The notes below the pieces were generated by a model. That model was given only the letters and a program-made list of their open reading frames with translations. It was not told where the DNA came from and did no database searches. DNA of 64,000 nucleotides from Planctomycetales bacterium (GTDB lineage Bacteria > Planctomycetota > Planctomycetia > Planctomycetales > Planctomycetaceae): the NCBI GenBank assembly GCA_026400835.1, contig JAPLOA010000087.1, positions 1 to 64,000 of the forward strand, read 5' to 3'. Below are positions 53,474 to 63,112 of this stretch, piece after piece (position 1 is the stretch's first letter; each line of letters begins with the position of its first letter). The translations under genes were made by a program, and so were the position numbers.

Positions 53474-53938
53474 ATGTCAACAACAGGTTCTACTACTGGC
53501 GAGCAGGAAATCGAGGCTGCTTCAGGAGCAATCCTGAGCCGCAATGAACGAGGATTTCTGCTTCTACTGGCAATCGGAATCATGTCCGTGATAGCAATCG
53601 CGATGTGGCTGACTCCTGATCCGAGAGGATTCGGGACTCATCTGCAGTTGGGATTACCGGAATGTGGATTTCGCAGTGCAACCGGAATGAACTGTCCGCA
53701 CTGTGGAATGACGACAAGTTTTGCCTGGTTTGCGCGAGGTCAATGGCGTCGCTCGTTTCAGGTAAATCCTGCTGGCCTGATGCTGGCGATATCGTTCCTG
53801 GTTTTGTGCCCGTGGTTCCTCGCAGTGGCTTTTCGAGGTCGCTGGATTGGGATTCGGTCGCCGGGATTGTTTTTTGTTTATGGCTTTGCAGGATGGGTAC
53901 TCTTGTCCCTGATCCTGTGGTTACTTCGACCGGCATGA
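53474..53938 (+). CDS. DUF2752 membrane protein
   Basis: A 154-residue protein with three hydrophobic helices. ATG at 53474 (MSTTGS) is chosen; a TTG 11 codons upstream has no better support. The DUF2752 signature is clear: PECGFRSATGMNCPHCGMTTSFAWFARGQW, whose CPxCGMTT and paired Cys suggest metal or disulfide chemistry, then FQVNPAGLMLAISF. The function of the family is unknown. It is 37 bp before two lipoprotein genes, so it may belong with them. Confidence 0.92.
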   Translation: MSTTGSTTGEQEIEAASGAILSRNERGFLLLLAIGIMSVIAIAMWLTPDPRGFGTHLQLGLPECGFRSATGMNCPHCGMTTSFAWFARGQWRRSFQVNPAGLMLAISFLVLCPWFLAVAFRGRWIGIRSPGLFFVYGFAGWVLLSLILWLLRPA

Positions 53939-53975
53939 CGCCGAATGAAGTCATTGTTCAATGGAGTGAACTGTC

Positions 53976-54656
53976 GTGCGAAACATCTTTTCCACAATCC
54001 GAATGACACTGCGGCCCCGGCTGCAACTTGTCATCGCACTGTGTCTGCTGATGTTCGTTCCGGGCTGCTCCCTGGGCATTATGGCTGGCAAGATGTTCTT
54101 TGGTGATCCGAAGATGAAGTCACAGTTTCGCGGAGCGACCGGCGTTGATCTGACCAAGGGTGAAAAGTCTCTGCTGATTGTCTGCACGGCTCCCCATGGA
54201 ATTCTCGCGCGACATCCTTCGATCCAGATTGATATCGTGGATCGCATGACACGCCATCTGGATACTCGGAAAGTCAAAGTTATCTCTTCAGACGACGTCG
54301 CGACATGGTTCGATGATCACGGCGAGTGGGGAGATTTTTCCGAGTTGGCGGATGAATTCGATGCTGACTTTATCATGCATATCGAAATCGAAGGCTTTAG
54401 CTGTCAGGTTGAGGATAGCCCAAACCTGCTCCAGGGCAAAACCTCGGGCAAAGTGACAGTCATGGAAGCCAAAGGCAAAGACACAAAGTCCACCAATGTG
54501 TCTTTTGAACGTACGTTTGATGTGACCTACCCGGCCTATCCAGTGCCTCGCGAAAACAAATCAGAACAGCTCTTCACGGAAAGCTTCCTTGATCGGGCAG
54601 CCATGAGTCTTTCTCAGTTCCTCTACGATCATCGAGCCAGTGAAACTGTTCATTGA
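53976..54656 (+). CDS. Lipoprotein, paralogue A of a tandem pair
   Basis: A 226-residue lipoprotein. GTG at 53976 or ATG at 54003 may be the start. The signal LQLVIALCLLMFVPGCS ends in a lipobox with Cys about residue 31. The mature part has LTKGEKSLLIVCTAPHGI, VKVISSDDVATWFDDHGEWGDF and LADEFDADFIMHIEIEGFSCQ, and then NLLQGKTSGKVTVMEAKGK. This order recurs in the next gene, showing a duplication. No enzyme motif is visible. I do not recognise a named function; an envelope role is inferred from the signal. Confidence 0.85.
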   Translation: MRNIFSTIRMTLRPRLQLVIALCLLMFVPGCSLGIMAGKMFFGDPKMKSQFRGATGVDLTKGEKSLLIVCTAPHGILARHPSIQIDIVDRMTRHLDTRKVKVISSDDVATWFDDHGEWGDFSELADEFDADFIMHIEIEGFSCQVEDSPNLLQGKTSGKVTVMEAKGKDTKSTNVSFERTFDVTYPAYPVPRENKSEQLFTESFLDRAAMSLSQFLYDHRASETVH

Positions 54657-54728
54657 TTCTTAAGACTCCCGCCCTGATCCTCTCCCTGACTATCTCCCCC
54701 TCCGCCGTCGTTCGATCCGGAATCTGCC

Positions 54729-55448
54729 ATGATGCTTCACCGACCAATCAATTCAGCTTCGACAACGCAGCAAAGCATCGGGCGGCGCGGTATGGTCTCG
54801 CTTCTGACAAGACTTGCACTGACGGGGATCATGCTGATTACAATTCCTGGTTGCAACTACTTTTTGCTGCTGGGATATCTCATTGGCGGGCCTCCTCAGA
54901 TTGAACCGCTGTTCGAGAAGGAAACACAAAAATCGATGACGGATAAAGACATCCGAGTCGCGGTTGTTTGCTACGCCTCGGATGAGCTGAAATACCAGTT
55001 CGATAATATCGACCACATTATCGCCAACCGAGTGACCAATCAGATCGCGTCAAAGAAGATTGAAGTCGTGAACTATGCTGAGGTGCAGACATGGCTGAGA
55101 GACAATCCCGACTGGGATACAGCCGTGGAAGTCGGAGCAGAGTTTGACGTCAACTTTGTGATCTACATTGATGTGAGTGCTTTCTCACTCTATGAACGCG
55201 ACAGCAATACTCTGTTTCGCGGCCGGTGCGATGCGATCGTGAGCGTGTATGAGATGGAAACTGATGGCGACGGCAAACGTATCTTCTCACGTGAAGTCAA
55301 CAGCATCTTCCCGATCCAGGTGCCACGTTCCGCATCCGATGTGAGCTATGACACATTTCGCATGGAATACATCTGGCGTCTGAGCGATGAAATCGGCCGA
55401 ATGTTCTATCCTTACCTCCACGGTGATGACATCAGCAGCGCGGCTTGA
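54729..55448 (+). CDS. Lipoprotein, paralogue B of a tandem pair
   Basis: A 239-residue lipoprotein. The ATG at 54729 gives a long leader; the ATG at 54792 (MVSLLTRLALTGIMLITIPGC) gives a more usual signal with the lipobox Cys at about residue 21. The mature protein parallels the preceding gene: DIRVAVVCYASDEL, KIEVVNYAEVQTWLRDNPDWDTA, VGAEFDVNFVIYIDVSAFSL and NTLFRGRCDAIVSVYEMETD. Overall similarity is low, so the duplication is old. The shared pattern (strand, tWlxDnxxW, xExDxxFxIxIxvxxFs) may be a fold for binding partners. Confidence 0.85.
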   Translation: MMLHRPINSASTTQQSIGRRGMVSLLTRLALTGIMLITIPGCNYFLLLGYLIGGPPQIEPLFEKETQKSMTDKDIRVAVVCYASDELKYQFDNIDHIIANRVTNQIASKKIEVVNYAEVQTWLRDNPDWDTAVEVGAEFDVNFVIYIDVSAFSLYERDSNTLFRGRCDAIVSVYEMETDGDGKRIFSREVNSIFPIQVPRSASDVSYDTFRMEYIWRLSDEIGRMFYPYLHGDDISSAA

Positions 55449-55477
55449 TTAAGGGGAGAAATAAGCTTCTCTTTCAA

Positions 55478-56914
55478 TCACCCATACACGGCCGAAATCA
55501 CTCGCCCATCGCAGATCGGGATGGGGCGATCGACGAGATCGTAATAAAGCTGATGTGGGTTGATGCCCAGCGCGGAAAACATGGTCGCGGTGACATCCCA
55601 CGGACCATAGGCTTCTGTTCGCGGAAATGCACCTCGACTATCGGATTCGCCGATGACGGCTCCGCGTTGAACTCCGGCACCGGCCATGGCGATGGAGTAG
55701 ACTGAACTCCAGTGCTTGCGGCCCGGGGTAGCTCCAGCGAAGTTGCGTTCCAATGCCACCAAAGGCGCTCGACCGAATTCGCCCATGCAGATGACGAGCG
55801 TGTCTTCCAGCATCCCTTTTTCATCGAGATCTTCAATCAACGCCGAAAAGCCCTGATCAAAACGCGGCAGAAGATGATGCTGCAAACCTTCGAAAATATC
55901 GTTGTGGTTGTCCCAGCCGTAAAGATCTGTGTTCGTCGGATCAATGTCCTGACCTCGATTGTTGTGCGACCAGATCACGGTCACCAGCGGAACACCGGCC
56001 TGCACAAGTCGCCGCGCCAGCAAGCAGGCCTGCCCGGAACGGTTTCTGCCGTATCTGTTTCTCAGAGACTCCGGCTCTCTCGAAAGATCAAACGCCTCTC
56101 TGGCTTGTGGACGAGCCAGCATATCGAATGCCTGCTGATACAACGCGTGCTTGTCCAGCTCAAGCTTCTGCTGCTCCAGCAGATGCATATTGCCTTCGAC
56201 CGATTGCAGTAGTGACTTACGCGCCTGCATGCGAATTTCCGGGAGATCCGCGTGAGGCATCAGCGATGGTACCGCGCTGTCATCTTTTGTGACATCACCC
56301 AGCGTCAGAGGATCATAGCCCTTGCCGAGGAAACCTCCGAACTGACCAGGCCCCAGGATCAAAGGCACTTCTGCGGGGCCGTTCAGATGAATGGCGGTCT
56401 GCGGAAATGCCGAGTTCGGGCGAACACGATGCAGTACCGCACCGTGACAGGGCATGTCTTCCGGAGCAGGTAAAGGATTTCCAGAACGACGGCGGTGATA
56501 TCGTCCTGTCATCGAAAGATAAAAGGCAGACCCGTGGTCGAGATCTTCATGCGACATACTGCGGACAATACTCAGTCGGTCAGCAATACGAGCGATCCGG
56601 GGCATGTGTTCGCAGAATCGAACGCCAGCCACCGATGTCTGGATCGACTTGAATGCTCCTCGAACTTCTTCCGGAGCATCCGGCTTGGGATCCCACAGAT
56701 CGATCTGGCTCTGTCCGCCGCTGGCGAAAACCACGATGACGGCCTTCGCTTTTCCGAAGCCCGGTGCAGACGCTTCCATGTCACTGGCTGATGCTCTTTG
56801 AGGCATTAGCCCAGGCAGCGCCCAATTGAGCCCGCCGAGGCCTCCAATGCGCAGCCATTCCCTGCGGGAGACTCCCGAAATCTGGTCCTGGTTTGAGCTG
56901 ACAAAACGCAGCAT
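55478..56914 (-). CDS. DUF1501 protein, Tat-exported
   Basis: A 478-residue protein. ATG at 56912-56914 (MLRFVSSNQD) is preferred. A twin-arginine signal is visible: SRREWLRIGGLGGLNWALPGLM. FGKAKAVIVVFASGGQSQIDLWDPKPDAPEEVRGAFK split over strands is the usual DUF1501 start, with a Gly-Gly and Asp-Pro pattern of the alkaline phosphatase/sulfatase fold. SMSHEDLDHGSAFYLSMTG, VTVIWSHNNRGQDID and CMGEFGRAPLV follow. The domain is very abundant in planctomycetes, often paired with DUF1549/DUF1553 genes, which are not found here. Function unknown. Divergent from the BatA-like gene. Confidence 0.94.
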   Translation of the reverse strand: MLRFVSSNQDQISGVSRREWLRIGGLGGLNWALPGLMPQRASASDMEASAPGFGKAKAVIVVFASGGQSQIDLWDPKPDAPEEVRGAFKSIQTSVAGVRFCEHMPRIARIADRLSIVRSMSHEDLDHGSAFYLSMTGRYHRRRSGNPLPAPEDMPCHGAVLHRVRPNSAFPQTAIHLNGPAEVPLILGPGQFGGFLGKGYDPLTLGDVTKDDSAVPSLMPHADLPEIRMQARKSLLQSVEGNMHLLEQQKLELDKHALYQQAFDMLARPQAREAFDLSREPESLRNRYGRNRSGQACLLARRLVQAGVPLVTVIWSHNNRGQDIDPTNTDLYGWDNHNDIFEGLQHHLLPRFDQGFSALIEDLDEKGMLEDTLVICMGEFGRAPLVALERNFAGATPGRKHWSSVYSIAMAGAGVQRGAVIGESDSRGAFPRTEAYGPWDVTATMFSALGINPHQLYYDLVDRPIPICDGRVISAVYG

Positions 56915-57197
56915 CGAAACGCACCTGAAGGAATCAGCAGAGAAGAACAACAAGTACAACCGGTCACAATTTCACGGCTTCGAGGGGGCTGAATCCCCGC
57001 TGACGATGCCTGAGCAGCAGGCTGCTGTGACTGAAAGGATATCTCAGAGCTTCGCGAATGCAGCATCAGTTGGGCACCGGGTGGAGAATATTGCCGCTTT
57101 TGTTAACAATGTGTCGAAATCCTCGCCCTATCAGCCCCCAGATCCTCATTCGAGTTCCCGTCGCAGGGAACACACTGAACAACTGACACGACTTCCT

Positions 57198-59282
57198 ATG
57201 TCTTTTGCACTCCCTATCGCCCTGACCCTGACAGCCCTCGCGCTGCCAATCGTGGCACTTTATATTCTCAAGGTGCGGCTGCGTCGTGTCCCGGTATCTA
57301 CGAATCTCTTCTGGAAACAGATCTTCGAGGAGAAGCCGCCAAAATCATTGTGGCAACAATTTCGCCACTGGTATTCATTGCTTCTGCAGTTGCTGCTCCT
57401 GCTCCTGATCGTGCTCGCGCTCATGAATCCTTATTTCTCCTGGCAGTCACTGCAGGCTCGCCGCATAGTGATGGTTGTTGATAATTCGGCCAGTATGCGT
57501 GCCACGGATATCCGTCCAACTCGACTTGATGCGGCAAAAGAAGCAGCCGCTGAAATCATTGATGGACTTCGGTTTCAGGATGAGCTGTCAATTGTCCTTG
57601 CCGGGGAATCACCGGAAGTTGTGGCCAGCCTGACGGGACACAGCCCCACTTTGCATGAAGCGTTGAGAAGCATTGTTTTTTCTGACGGTCCAACATCTTT
57701 GCAGCCGGCCATTGAACTCGCTCGCAAACTGATCGGAAGCCACTCGCGCGGTGAGATCATTGTTTTCACCGATGGCTGCGCTGATGATGATGATGCTAAG
57801 TCGGTCGAGCTGTCGCCGGCCGATGGTCGCGTGCCAAAGGAAGAGACAGACGACAAAACAGTTGATGATCAAGCGGCGAAAAACATGGAGCCAGTGGTCG
57901 AGTATCGATTGTTCTCGACCGACGCGGCGAACGTCGGGATCACTCAGTTTCAGGTTCGGAGAAGCCTTGCCGATGCGATTGGCTATGAAACATTGGTGTC
58001 CGTTAAGAATGCGTCTTCGGTAGCGGTCAGTTGTCGCATCGAATTGACTCTGGATGATATTCCGATCGATGTGCTGCCGCTGAATCTTCAGCCCGAGGAG
58101 TTGTGGACTCGAACTCTGGAGAAAACATCGCTCGAGGGTGGAGTTGTTCGAGCCACATTGACTCAGATTCAGTCTGGGACTCAGATTCAGTCTGGCAAAA
58201 CCGTCGAGCCGCTTTCAACTTCTCCAGCCACTGCAAGCCTCGACGGCCGGGAGCAGAGTGAGTCTGCAGCCGGATTGCCCAGCAGTGATGGAATTCAAAC
58301 AGACAACAATGCCTGGTCCATTCTCCCCGCACGAATGATTCAGAAGGTTTTCATCGTTACGACAGGGAATCTGTTTCTGGAGAAGGTTTTTGAAGCAAAT
58401 CCACTGGTCGACGTCAGTGTCGTCTCGGATTTTCCTGCGACCTGGCCGGAGGATTCTTTGATCATTCTTCATGGGCGAATTCCTGACCAGCTTCCCATGG
58501 GCAACGTGTTTGTGATTGATCCGATCGGGAAGTGCGGATACTGGGACGCTGGAGAGCGTCTTGAGAATCCTCTGATCACCGATCAGGACTCCGCGTCTCC
58601 GCTGATGCGTCACTTCCGACTCGACAATGTTGTTGTCCCGGAAGCACGTGAATTGATCTTCAGTGCCAGTCCTCGGGTTCTGGCCAGCACGGCCACCGGC
58701 GTACCAATCTTCGCCATTGTACCGCGAGCCGAAGGAAAATGTCTTGTCCTGACTGTGAGTCTCGACAGCAGCGATCTCGCCTTTCGTACGGCGTTCCCGA
58801 TCATGGCATCTAACGCCCTCGGATGGTTTTCAGGGACGAATGGGGAAATCGTGCCCACGGTGAATTCCGGAGGCGTTGTGAGAATTCCTCTGACGGCAGC
58901 CGTGAGTGAGCCTTTGCAATTGTCCTCTCCGACGGGAATGCGGTTCGGACTGACGCCAGTGCCGGCGTTCAATGACGCAAGTGGTGGGGCAACCGTGACA
59001 ACAGGGCCATTGAATGAGGTCGGGCTGTGGACTTTGAAAGCTTCAGCGAACATGAATTCTCCGGCTGTTGAGAACGCGACCTCCTATGCGGTTGTGGCCG
59101 TCAATCTGGCCAGCACAAAAGAGTCGGATTTGCGGCCGCGAGCATCGATCTCATCAACGTTCGGGAATGGATCACAAATGTCGCGTTGGTTAAGTCGACC
59201 GTTCTGGATTTATCTGACGATCTGCGCCGTGATTCTGACTTGTGTCGAATGGATTCTTTATCAACGACGATTCATTTCCTGA
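57198..59282 (+). CDS. BatA/VWA-domain membrane protein
   Basis: A 694-residue protein. The ATG at 57198 gives the usual BatA N terminus: a hydrophobic helix (LALPIVALYILKVRLRRVPV), then TNLFWKQIFEEKPPKSLW and a second helix (LLLQLLLLLLIVLALMNPYF). A VWA domain follows (about 90-210) with the MIDAS motif VVDNSASM and the later GEIIVFTDGCADDDD. The long C-terminal part is beta-rich and extracytoplasmic, with a last helix (IYLTICAVILTCVEWILY). A direct duplication of TQIQSG occurs near residues 325-340. In Bat operons these proteins work with MoxR ATPases, but no moxR is adjacent. The C-terminal end overlaps nothing; the sulfatase gene starts 82 bp later. Confidence 0.9.
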   Translation: MSFALPIALTLTALALPIVALYILKVRLRRVPVSTNLFWKQIFEEKPPKSLWQQFRHWYSLLLQLLLLLLIVLALMNPYFSWQSLQARRIVMVVDNSASMRATDIRPTRLDAAKEAAAEIIDGLRFQDELSIVLAGESPEVVASLTGHSPTLHEALRSIVFSDGPTSLQPAIELARKLIGSHSRGEIIVFTDGCADDDDAKSVELSPADGRVPKEETDDKTVDDQAAKNMEPVVEYRLFSTDAANVGITQFQVRRSLADAIGYETLVSVKNASSVAVSCRIELTLDDIPIDVLPLNLQPEELWTRTLEKTSLEGGVVRATLTQIQSGTQIQSGKTVEPLSTSPATASLDGREQSESAAGLPSSDGIQTDNNAWSILPARMIQKVFIVTTGNLFLEKVFEANPLVDVSVVSDFPATWPEDSLIILHGRIPDQLPMGNVFVIDPIGKCGYWDAGERLENPLITDQDSASPLMRHFRLDNVVVPEARELIFSASPRVLASTATGVPIFAIVPRAEGKCLVLTVSLDSSDLAFRTAFPIMASNALGWFSGTNGEIVPTVNSGGVVRIPLTAAVSEPLQLSSPTGMRFGLTPVPAFNDASGGATVTTGPLNEVGLWTLKASANMNSPAVENATSYAVVAVNLASTKESDLRPRASISSTFGNGSQMSRWLSRPFWIYLTICAVILTCVEWILYQRRFIS

Positions 59283-59364
59283 CCTGACTTTTCCTTGTCA
59301 GCACGTGCGGGGTGGAGATCAGATCCACGTTGTCTTTCACCTGACAGTTCCGCGGGAGTCTTCC

Positions 59365-60852
59365 ATGCTTCAAAGAATGAGTTTCGCAACCATGGCCTTC
59401 TGCTGGCTCTTCTGCTCAATCAGCAGTTTGCTTTCGGCGGCCGAAAACCCGGCACCGAGTATCGTGTTGATCATTACCGATGATCAGGGATACGGGCCGC
59501 TGGGACGACATGGGCATCCGTGGCTGAAGACCCCGCATCTGGATCGTTTGCATGATCTCAGTACCCGGTTCACTCGGTTTCTTGTATCGCCGACATGCAG
59601 CCCGACTCGATCCGCGTTGATGACGGGCCGACACTCGATGCGAAACGGGATTACTCATACGATTCTGGAGCGTGAGCGACTCACTTTGAACGCGGTCACG
59701 CTGCCCCAGATTCTGAAGAAGGTCGGCTACACGACTGGGATTTTTGGTAAATGGCATTTGGGAGATGAAGAGCCTTATCAACCTTACAACAGAGGCTTTG
59801 ATGAAACCTTCATTCACGGAGCTGGTGGCATTGGACAGGCGTATGCCTGCAGTTGTGCCGACTCGCCGGAGAATTCGTATTTCGATCCGGTGATTCGCTA
59901 TAACGGGCAGTTTGTGAAAACTCGCGGCTTCTGCACCGACGTTTTCTTCTCTGCGGCCGCTGGCTGGATCTCAAAGACTTCAAAAGACGGGCAACCCTTC
60001 TTCGCCTACATCGCCCCAAATGCTCCTCATGGACCATATCTGGCCCCTGAGGCATCGAAGAAGAGATTTCTGGCATGCGGATTTGATGAGGAACAGGCGG
60101 CTTACTACGGGATGATCGAGAATATCGACGACAATGTTGGAAAGCTGATAAACCATCTGGAGCAACAGAAGCTGATGGAAAACACGGTCGTCGTGTTTAT
60201 GTCCGACAATGGCATGACCGGTGGAGCTTCCGGCAAACCAAACTCTGTCATGGGCAAGTCAGCGGATGGCGTTGAAATGCGTCCTTACAATGCTGGCATG
60301 AAGGGACTCAAGGGTTCGCCGGATGAAGGTGGAGTACGAGTTCCCTTTTTTGTTCGCTGGGACAAGCATTGGCCGGCACAGGACATTGATCGGATTGCAG
60401 GAGACATTGACATCTTTCCAACGCTGGCAGCGATCGCCGGAGCTGAACTTCCCGAGAATCAGGTCGAAGGGCGAAATCTGCTTCCTCTGGTCAACGCCCC
60501 CTCAGCAGCGTGGGAAGATCGCTATTTGTTTACTCATGTCGGTCGCTGGGAAACAGGACAGGAGCCGAACGATTTTCAGTGGAAGAACTTCAGCGTGCGA
60601 AACCAGCGGTTTCGATTCGTGAACGACAAGCAGTTGTTCGATATGCAGGCTGATCCGGGACAAACGACAAATGTTCTGGATCAGCATCCGGAAGTGGCCA
60701 GCAGTATGCGAAAAGTGTACGACGAATGGTGGAAAGTGACTCGCCCAATGATGGTCAATGAGGGCGCGGAGATGTCAGCCACCAAACCCTATCATGAGCT
60801 TTACAACAAGCAGCTGAAAGACAAGGGCATTCCGGAATGGGAAGCCCCCTGA
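59365..60852 (+). CDS. Secreted type I sulfatase
   Basis: A 495-residue sulfatase. ATG at 59365 has GGGAG 6 bases upstream and begins a signal peptide (MLQRMSFATMAFCWLFCSIS). Metal and catalytic residues: IVLIITDDQGYGPLG (Asp 39-40), PTCSPTRSALMTGRH (CxPxR, Cys 78 to be converted to formylglycine), FGKWHLG, PNAPHGPYLAP and VVFMSDNGM (Asp-Asn of the calcium site). The family hydrolyses sulfate esters of polysaccharides or other compounds, an ability expanded in marine planctomycetes. Substrate unknown. An FGly-generating enzyme must be encoded elsewhere. Confidence 0.96.
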   Translation: MLQRMSFATMAFCWLFCSISSLLSAAENPAPSIVLIITDDQGYGPLGRHGHPWLKTPHLDRLHDLSTRFTRFLVSPTCSPTRSALMTGRHSMRNGITHTILERERLTLNAVTLPQILKKVGYTTGIFGKWHLGDEEPYQPYNRGFDETFIHGAGGIGQAYACSCADSPENSYFDPVIRYNGQFVKTRGFCTDVFFSAAAGWISKTSKDGQPFFAYIAPNAPHGPYLAPEASKKRFLACGFDEEQAAYYGMIENIDDNVGKLINHLEQQKLMENTVVVFMSDNGMTGGASGKPNSVMGKSADGVEMRPYNAGMKGLKGSPDEGGVRVPFFVRWDKHWPAQDIDRIAGDIDIFPTLAAIAGAELPENQVEGRNLLPLVNAPSAAWEDRYLFTHVGRWETGQEPNDFQWKNFSVRNQRFRFVNDKQLFDMQADPGQTTNVLDQHPEVASSMRKVYDEWWKVTRPMMVNEGAEMSATKPYHELYNKQLKDKGIPEWEAP

Positions 60853-61000
60853 GTCTTTTCAGATCCCTGCCCCGTGACAGCAAGTGCGTACTTTGCAAAT
60901 GTGGCCAATTTCAACGAGTGCACAGTGAACAATGCTCTCATGCACGTAGCCAGAGTTGAAGGACCAGGGATCACGAAAAACGCGGTTAAGCTTTTGAAGA

Positions 61001-61564
61001 TCAGATGCAGAAGGCGAGGTTAAGCTCCTGAATGGCGTCCTCTTCAGCGAGGGAGACTTTCAGAAATCCCAGAACTCCTCCTGACGCCTCGGCTATGGTC
61101 CTCGCGCGATTGACTGTGCTCAGGCGTAAAGCATTGTACGCTTCGGGACTCAGAAATTTCCGTATCGCAGCGACGTAATCTTTCCATGTGCGAATCAGAG
61201 TGCGATGCGGTCGACAGCAGAGCCAACCATTCAAGAGCACAAAGCCCGGCGAGTCAGCACGAACACCGACCTGTGCGGCAACTTCGAGAATGGCCAGACG
61301 TTCTTCGTCTTCAATCCTGCCGTTTGACCATGCCACATGAACCAATGGCACAAGCGTCAGGATATTGAGTGACTCCGCACGAACGCCGCAATCAATGAGT
61401 TCCATGAGAACTCGGTGATTAGTGATCTGCGTGGCCTGTCGAATATCGTCAAGGTCTGACCGGTGAAGATGTGTCACGCAGTAGTCATCGACAAGTCCTG
61501 ACCGGGGAATTGTCGCATCATCGCCTTGAACGCAAATTTCTTCGGAGGACACTTCTTCAGACAT
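61001..61564 (-). CDS. TerB-like helical protein
   Basis: A 187-residue, mostly helical cytoplasmic protein. NILTLVPLVHVAWSNGRIEDEERLAILEVAAQVG resembles the TerB (tellurite resistance-like) helical bundle, whose pattern has ALxxLxxxVAxADGxxxxxExxxI; in this protein the DG is NG. The rest (FVLLNGWLCCRPHRTLIRTWKDYV) extends the bundle. TerB domains act in stress and membrane-linked assemblies, but no ter neighbours are here. Start ATG at 61562-61564. Confidence 0.6.
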   Translation of the reverse strand: MSEEVSSEEICVQGDDATIPRSGLVDDYCVTHLHRSDLDDIRQATQITNHRVLMELIDCGVRAESLNILTLVPLVHVAWSNGRIEDEERLAILEVAAQVGVRADSPGFVLLNGWLCCRPHRTLIRTWKDYVAAIRKFLSPEAYNALRLSTVNRARTIAEASGGVLGFLKVSLAEEDAIQELNLAFCI

Positions 61565-62323
61565 CTCGTCTTCTCCTCAGTAAAGGGCCCGCAGACTCAA
61601 AACATCTATGAGACAAACCCCGCGTTCTTGTTCTGGCCTTAATGCATCCGCCAGTCCACTGACTGAGCCGTTGTTCCGGCCGGTCTCCTGCCGAAGCCAA
61701 TAAAAGAGTTGAGACTGTTCTCATGAGAGCAGGCAAGCAGTGAGAAACAGTCAGCGAAACACGTCGCTTCGTCGAACCAAACTGGCCACCGCCAACACAA
61801 CTCGTGACTATTTTTTTTGACGAAGTTCAAAGAAACTGTGACTCTCTGGCCTGGGGATGAATTCTAGATCACAACACGGATGACCGAGTGTCAGAAACAG
61901 CGTCCACGTCAAACAATAGTCGGCAGGGGTCGGGCTGGTTTCGTTGCAGCAAGTACGAAACGATTAATCGGAACGAGGCCGTTACGAGAGTTTGCGGGGC
62001 GGTTCATCCATCACGCCCATCTTTGGTGTATTTCTTCTCGAATTGTTGCCGTCTGTGCAACATGTTGCATTCCAAAGACGCACCACAAATACGAGGAAAA
62101 GAGGTGCCGCTGAACAGCGTGTCCCACGGCTAACTGGCGAGGCCCCGTTTGCATCAGTCCGTTCAGCGGGACAAATGGACTGACTGGAGTCGGGCTATTG
62201 ACGAGTTCGTATTCGGGCACGAAGATACCAAGCCGAACACAGTCACTGATCGCCATCAGCGACTCAAACAGTCCTGCGGATAATCCCACTTTTCAATTGA
62301 CGAAACAGAATTCAAGGTTGGCT
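61565..62323. other. Gene-poor intergenic region
   Basis: About 760 bp. A hairpin with a 7-bp outer stem extended by a bulged 4-bp stem lies at 61713-61752 (GACTGTT with AACAGTC). No gene is supported. The promoters of the TerB-like gene (minus) and the SDR gene (plus) must lie here. Confidence 0.45.
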
Positions 62324-63112
62324 ATGCACTACAAGTTTGAAGGCAAGAACGCGCTCGTGACGGGATCCTCCAAGGGCATCGGCAGCGGCGTCGCGCTCGA
62401 ACTGGCGAAGGGTGGAGCCAACGTCACGATCAACTGCAGTTCAAGTGTCACGCAGGCCGAAGAAGTCGCCGAGCAAATTCGCCGTCTGGGCCGAAAGGCG
62501 ATTGTTGTGGCTTGCGATGTCTCCGACCAGAAGGCAGTTGAAGACATGGTCCAGAAGACGGTTGACGCTTTTGGCAGTCTGGATCTATTCGTCTCCAATG
62601 CCGTTTACAGCGATCGTCAGTTGATGGTGGAAGCAGACATGGCTGGCTTTCGACGAACAATCGACGTCAGCATGTGGGGCGCGTTTTTTGGCGTCCGTGC
62701 GGCTTCACAGCAAATGCTGAAGCAGGGTAAAGGCGGAGCGATCACCGTGATCAGTTCACCTCACGCAATTATCCCGATCCCAACGGCCATGGCTTACAAC
62801 ATGTCTAAAGCGGCCATCGATCACATGGCTCGCACTGCCGCCATCGAACTGGTGAAACATGGCATTCGTGTCAACGTGTTTCATCCCGGCTGGATTGATA
62901 CTCCGGGCGAACGAAAATTCTTCACGGAAGAACAACTTCAGCAGGGTGCTGAAGGATTGCCTATGGGACGCATGGGCAGCAGCGAAGAGATGGCTCATGG
63001 CGTCTGCTTTACACTCAGCGACGAAGCGTCTTACATGACCGGCTCGACGTTGACAATGGACGGCGGAGTTGGCCTGCCATGGTGGTCAAAGCGAACCGAA
63101 GGCAAGCAATAG
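62324..63112 (+). CDS. Short-chain dehydrogenase/reductase (SDR)
   Basis: A 262-residue classical SDR. ATG at 62324 is preceded by AAGG. NALVTGSSKGIGSGVALELAKGGA is the Rossmann TGxxxGxG motif, ACDVSD gives the adenine pocket Asp, and the SNA stretch (LFVSNAVYS) replaces NNAG. The catalytic triad is present: VISSPHAIIPIPTAMAYNMSKAAIDH (Ser, Tyr-x-x-x-Lys). GWIDTPGERKFF and the C-terminal LTMDGGVGLPWW fit FabG-like or sugar dehydrogenases. It reduces or oxidises an unknown alcohol with NAD(P). It stands alone. Confidence 0.95.
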   Translation: MHYKFEGKNALVTGSSKGIGSGVALELAKGGANVTINCSSSVTQAEEVAEQIRRLGRKAIVVACDVSDQKAVEDMVQKTVDAFGSLDLFVSNAVYSDRQLMVEADMAGFRRTIDVSMWGAFFGVRAASQQMLKQGKGGAITVISSPHAIIPIPTAMAYNMSKAAIDHMARTAAIELVKHGIRVNVFHPGWIDTPGERKFFTEEQLQQGAEGLPMGRMGSSEEMAHGVCFTLSDEASYMTGSTLTMDGGVGLPWWSKRTEGKQ

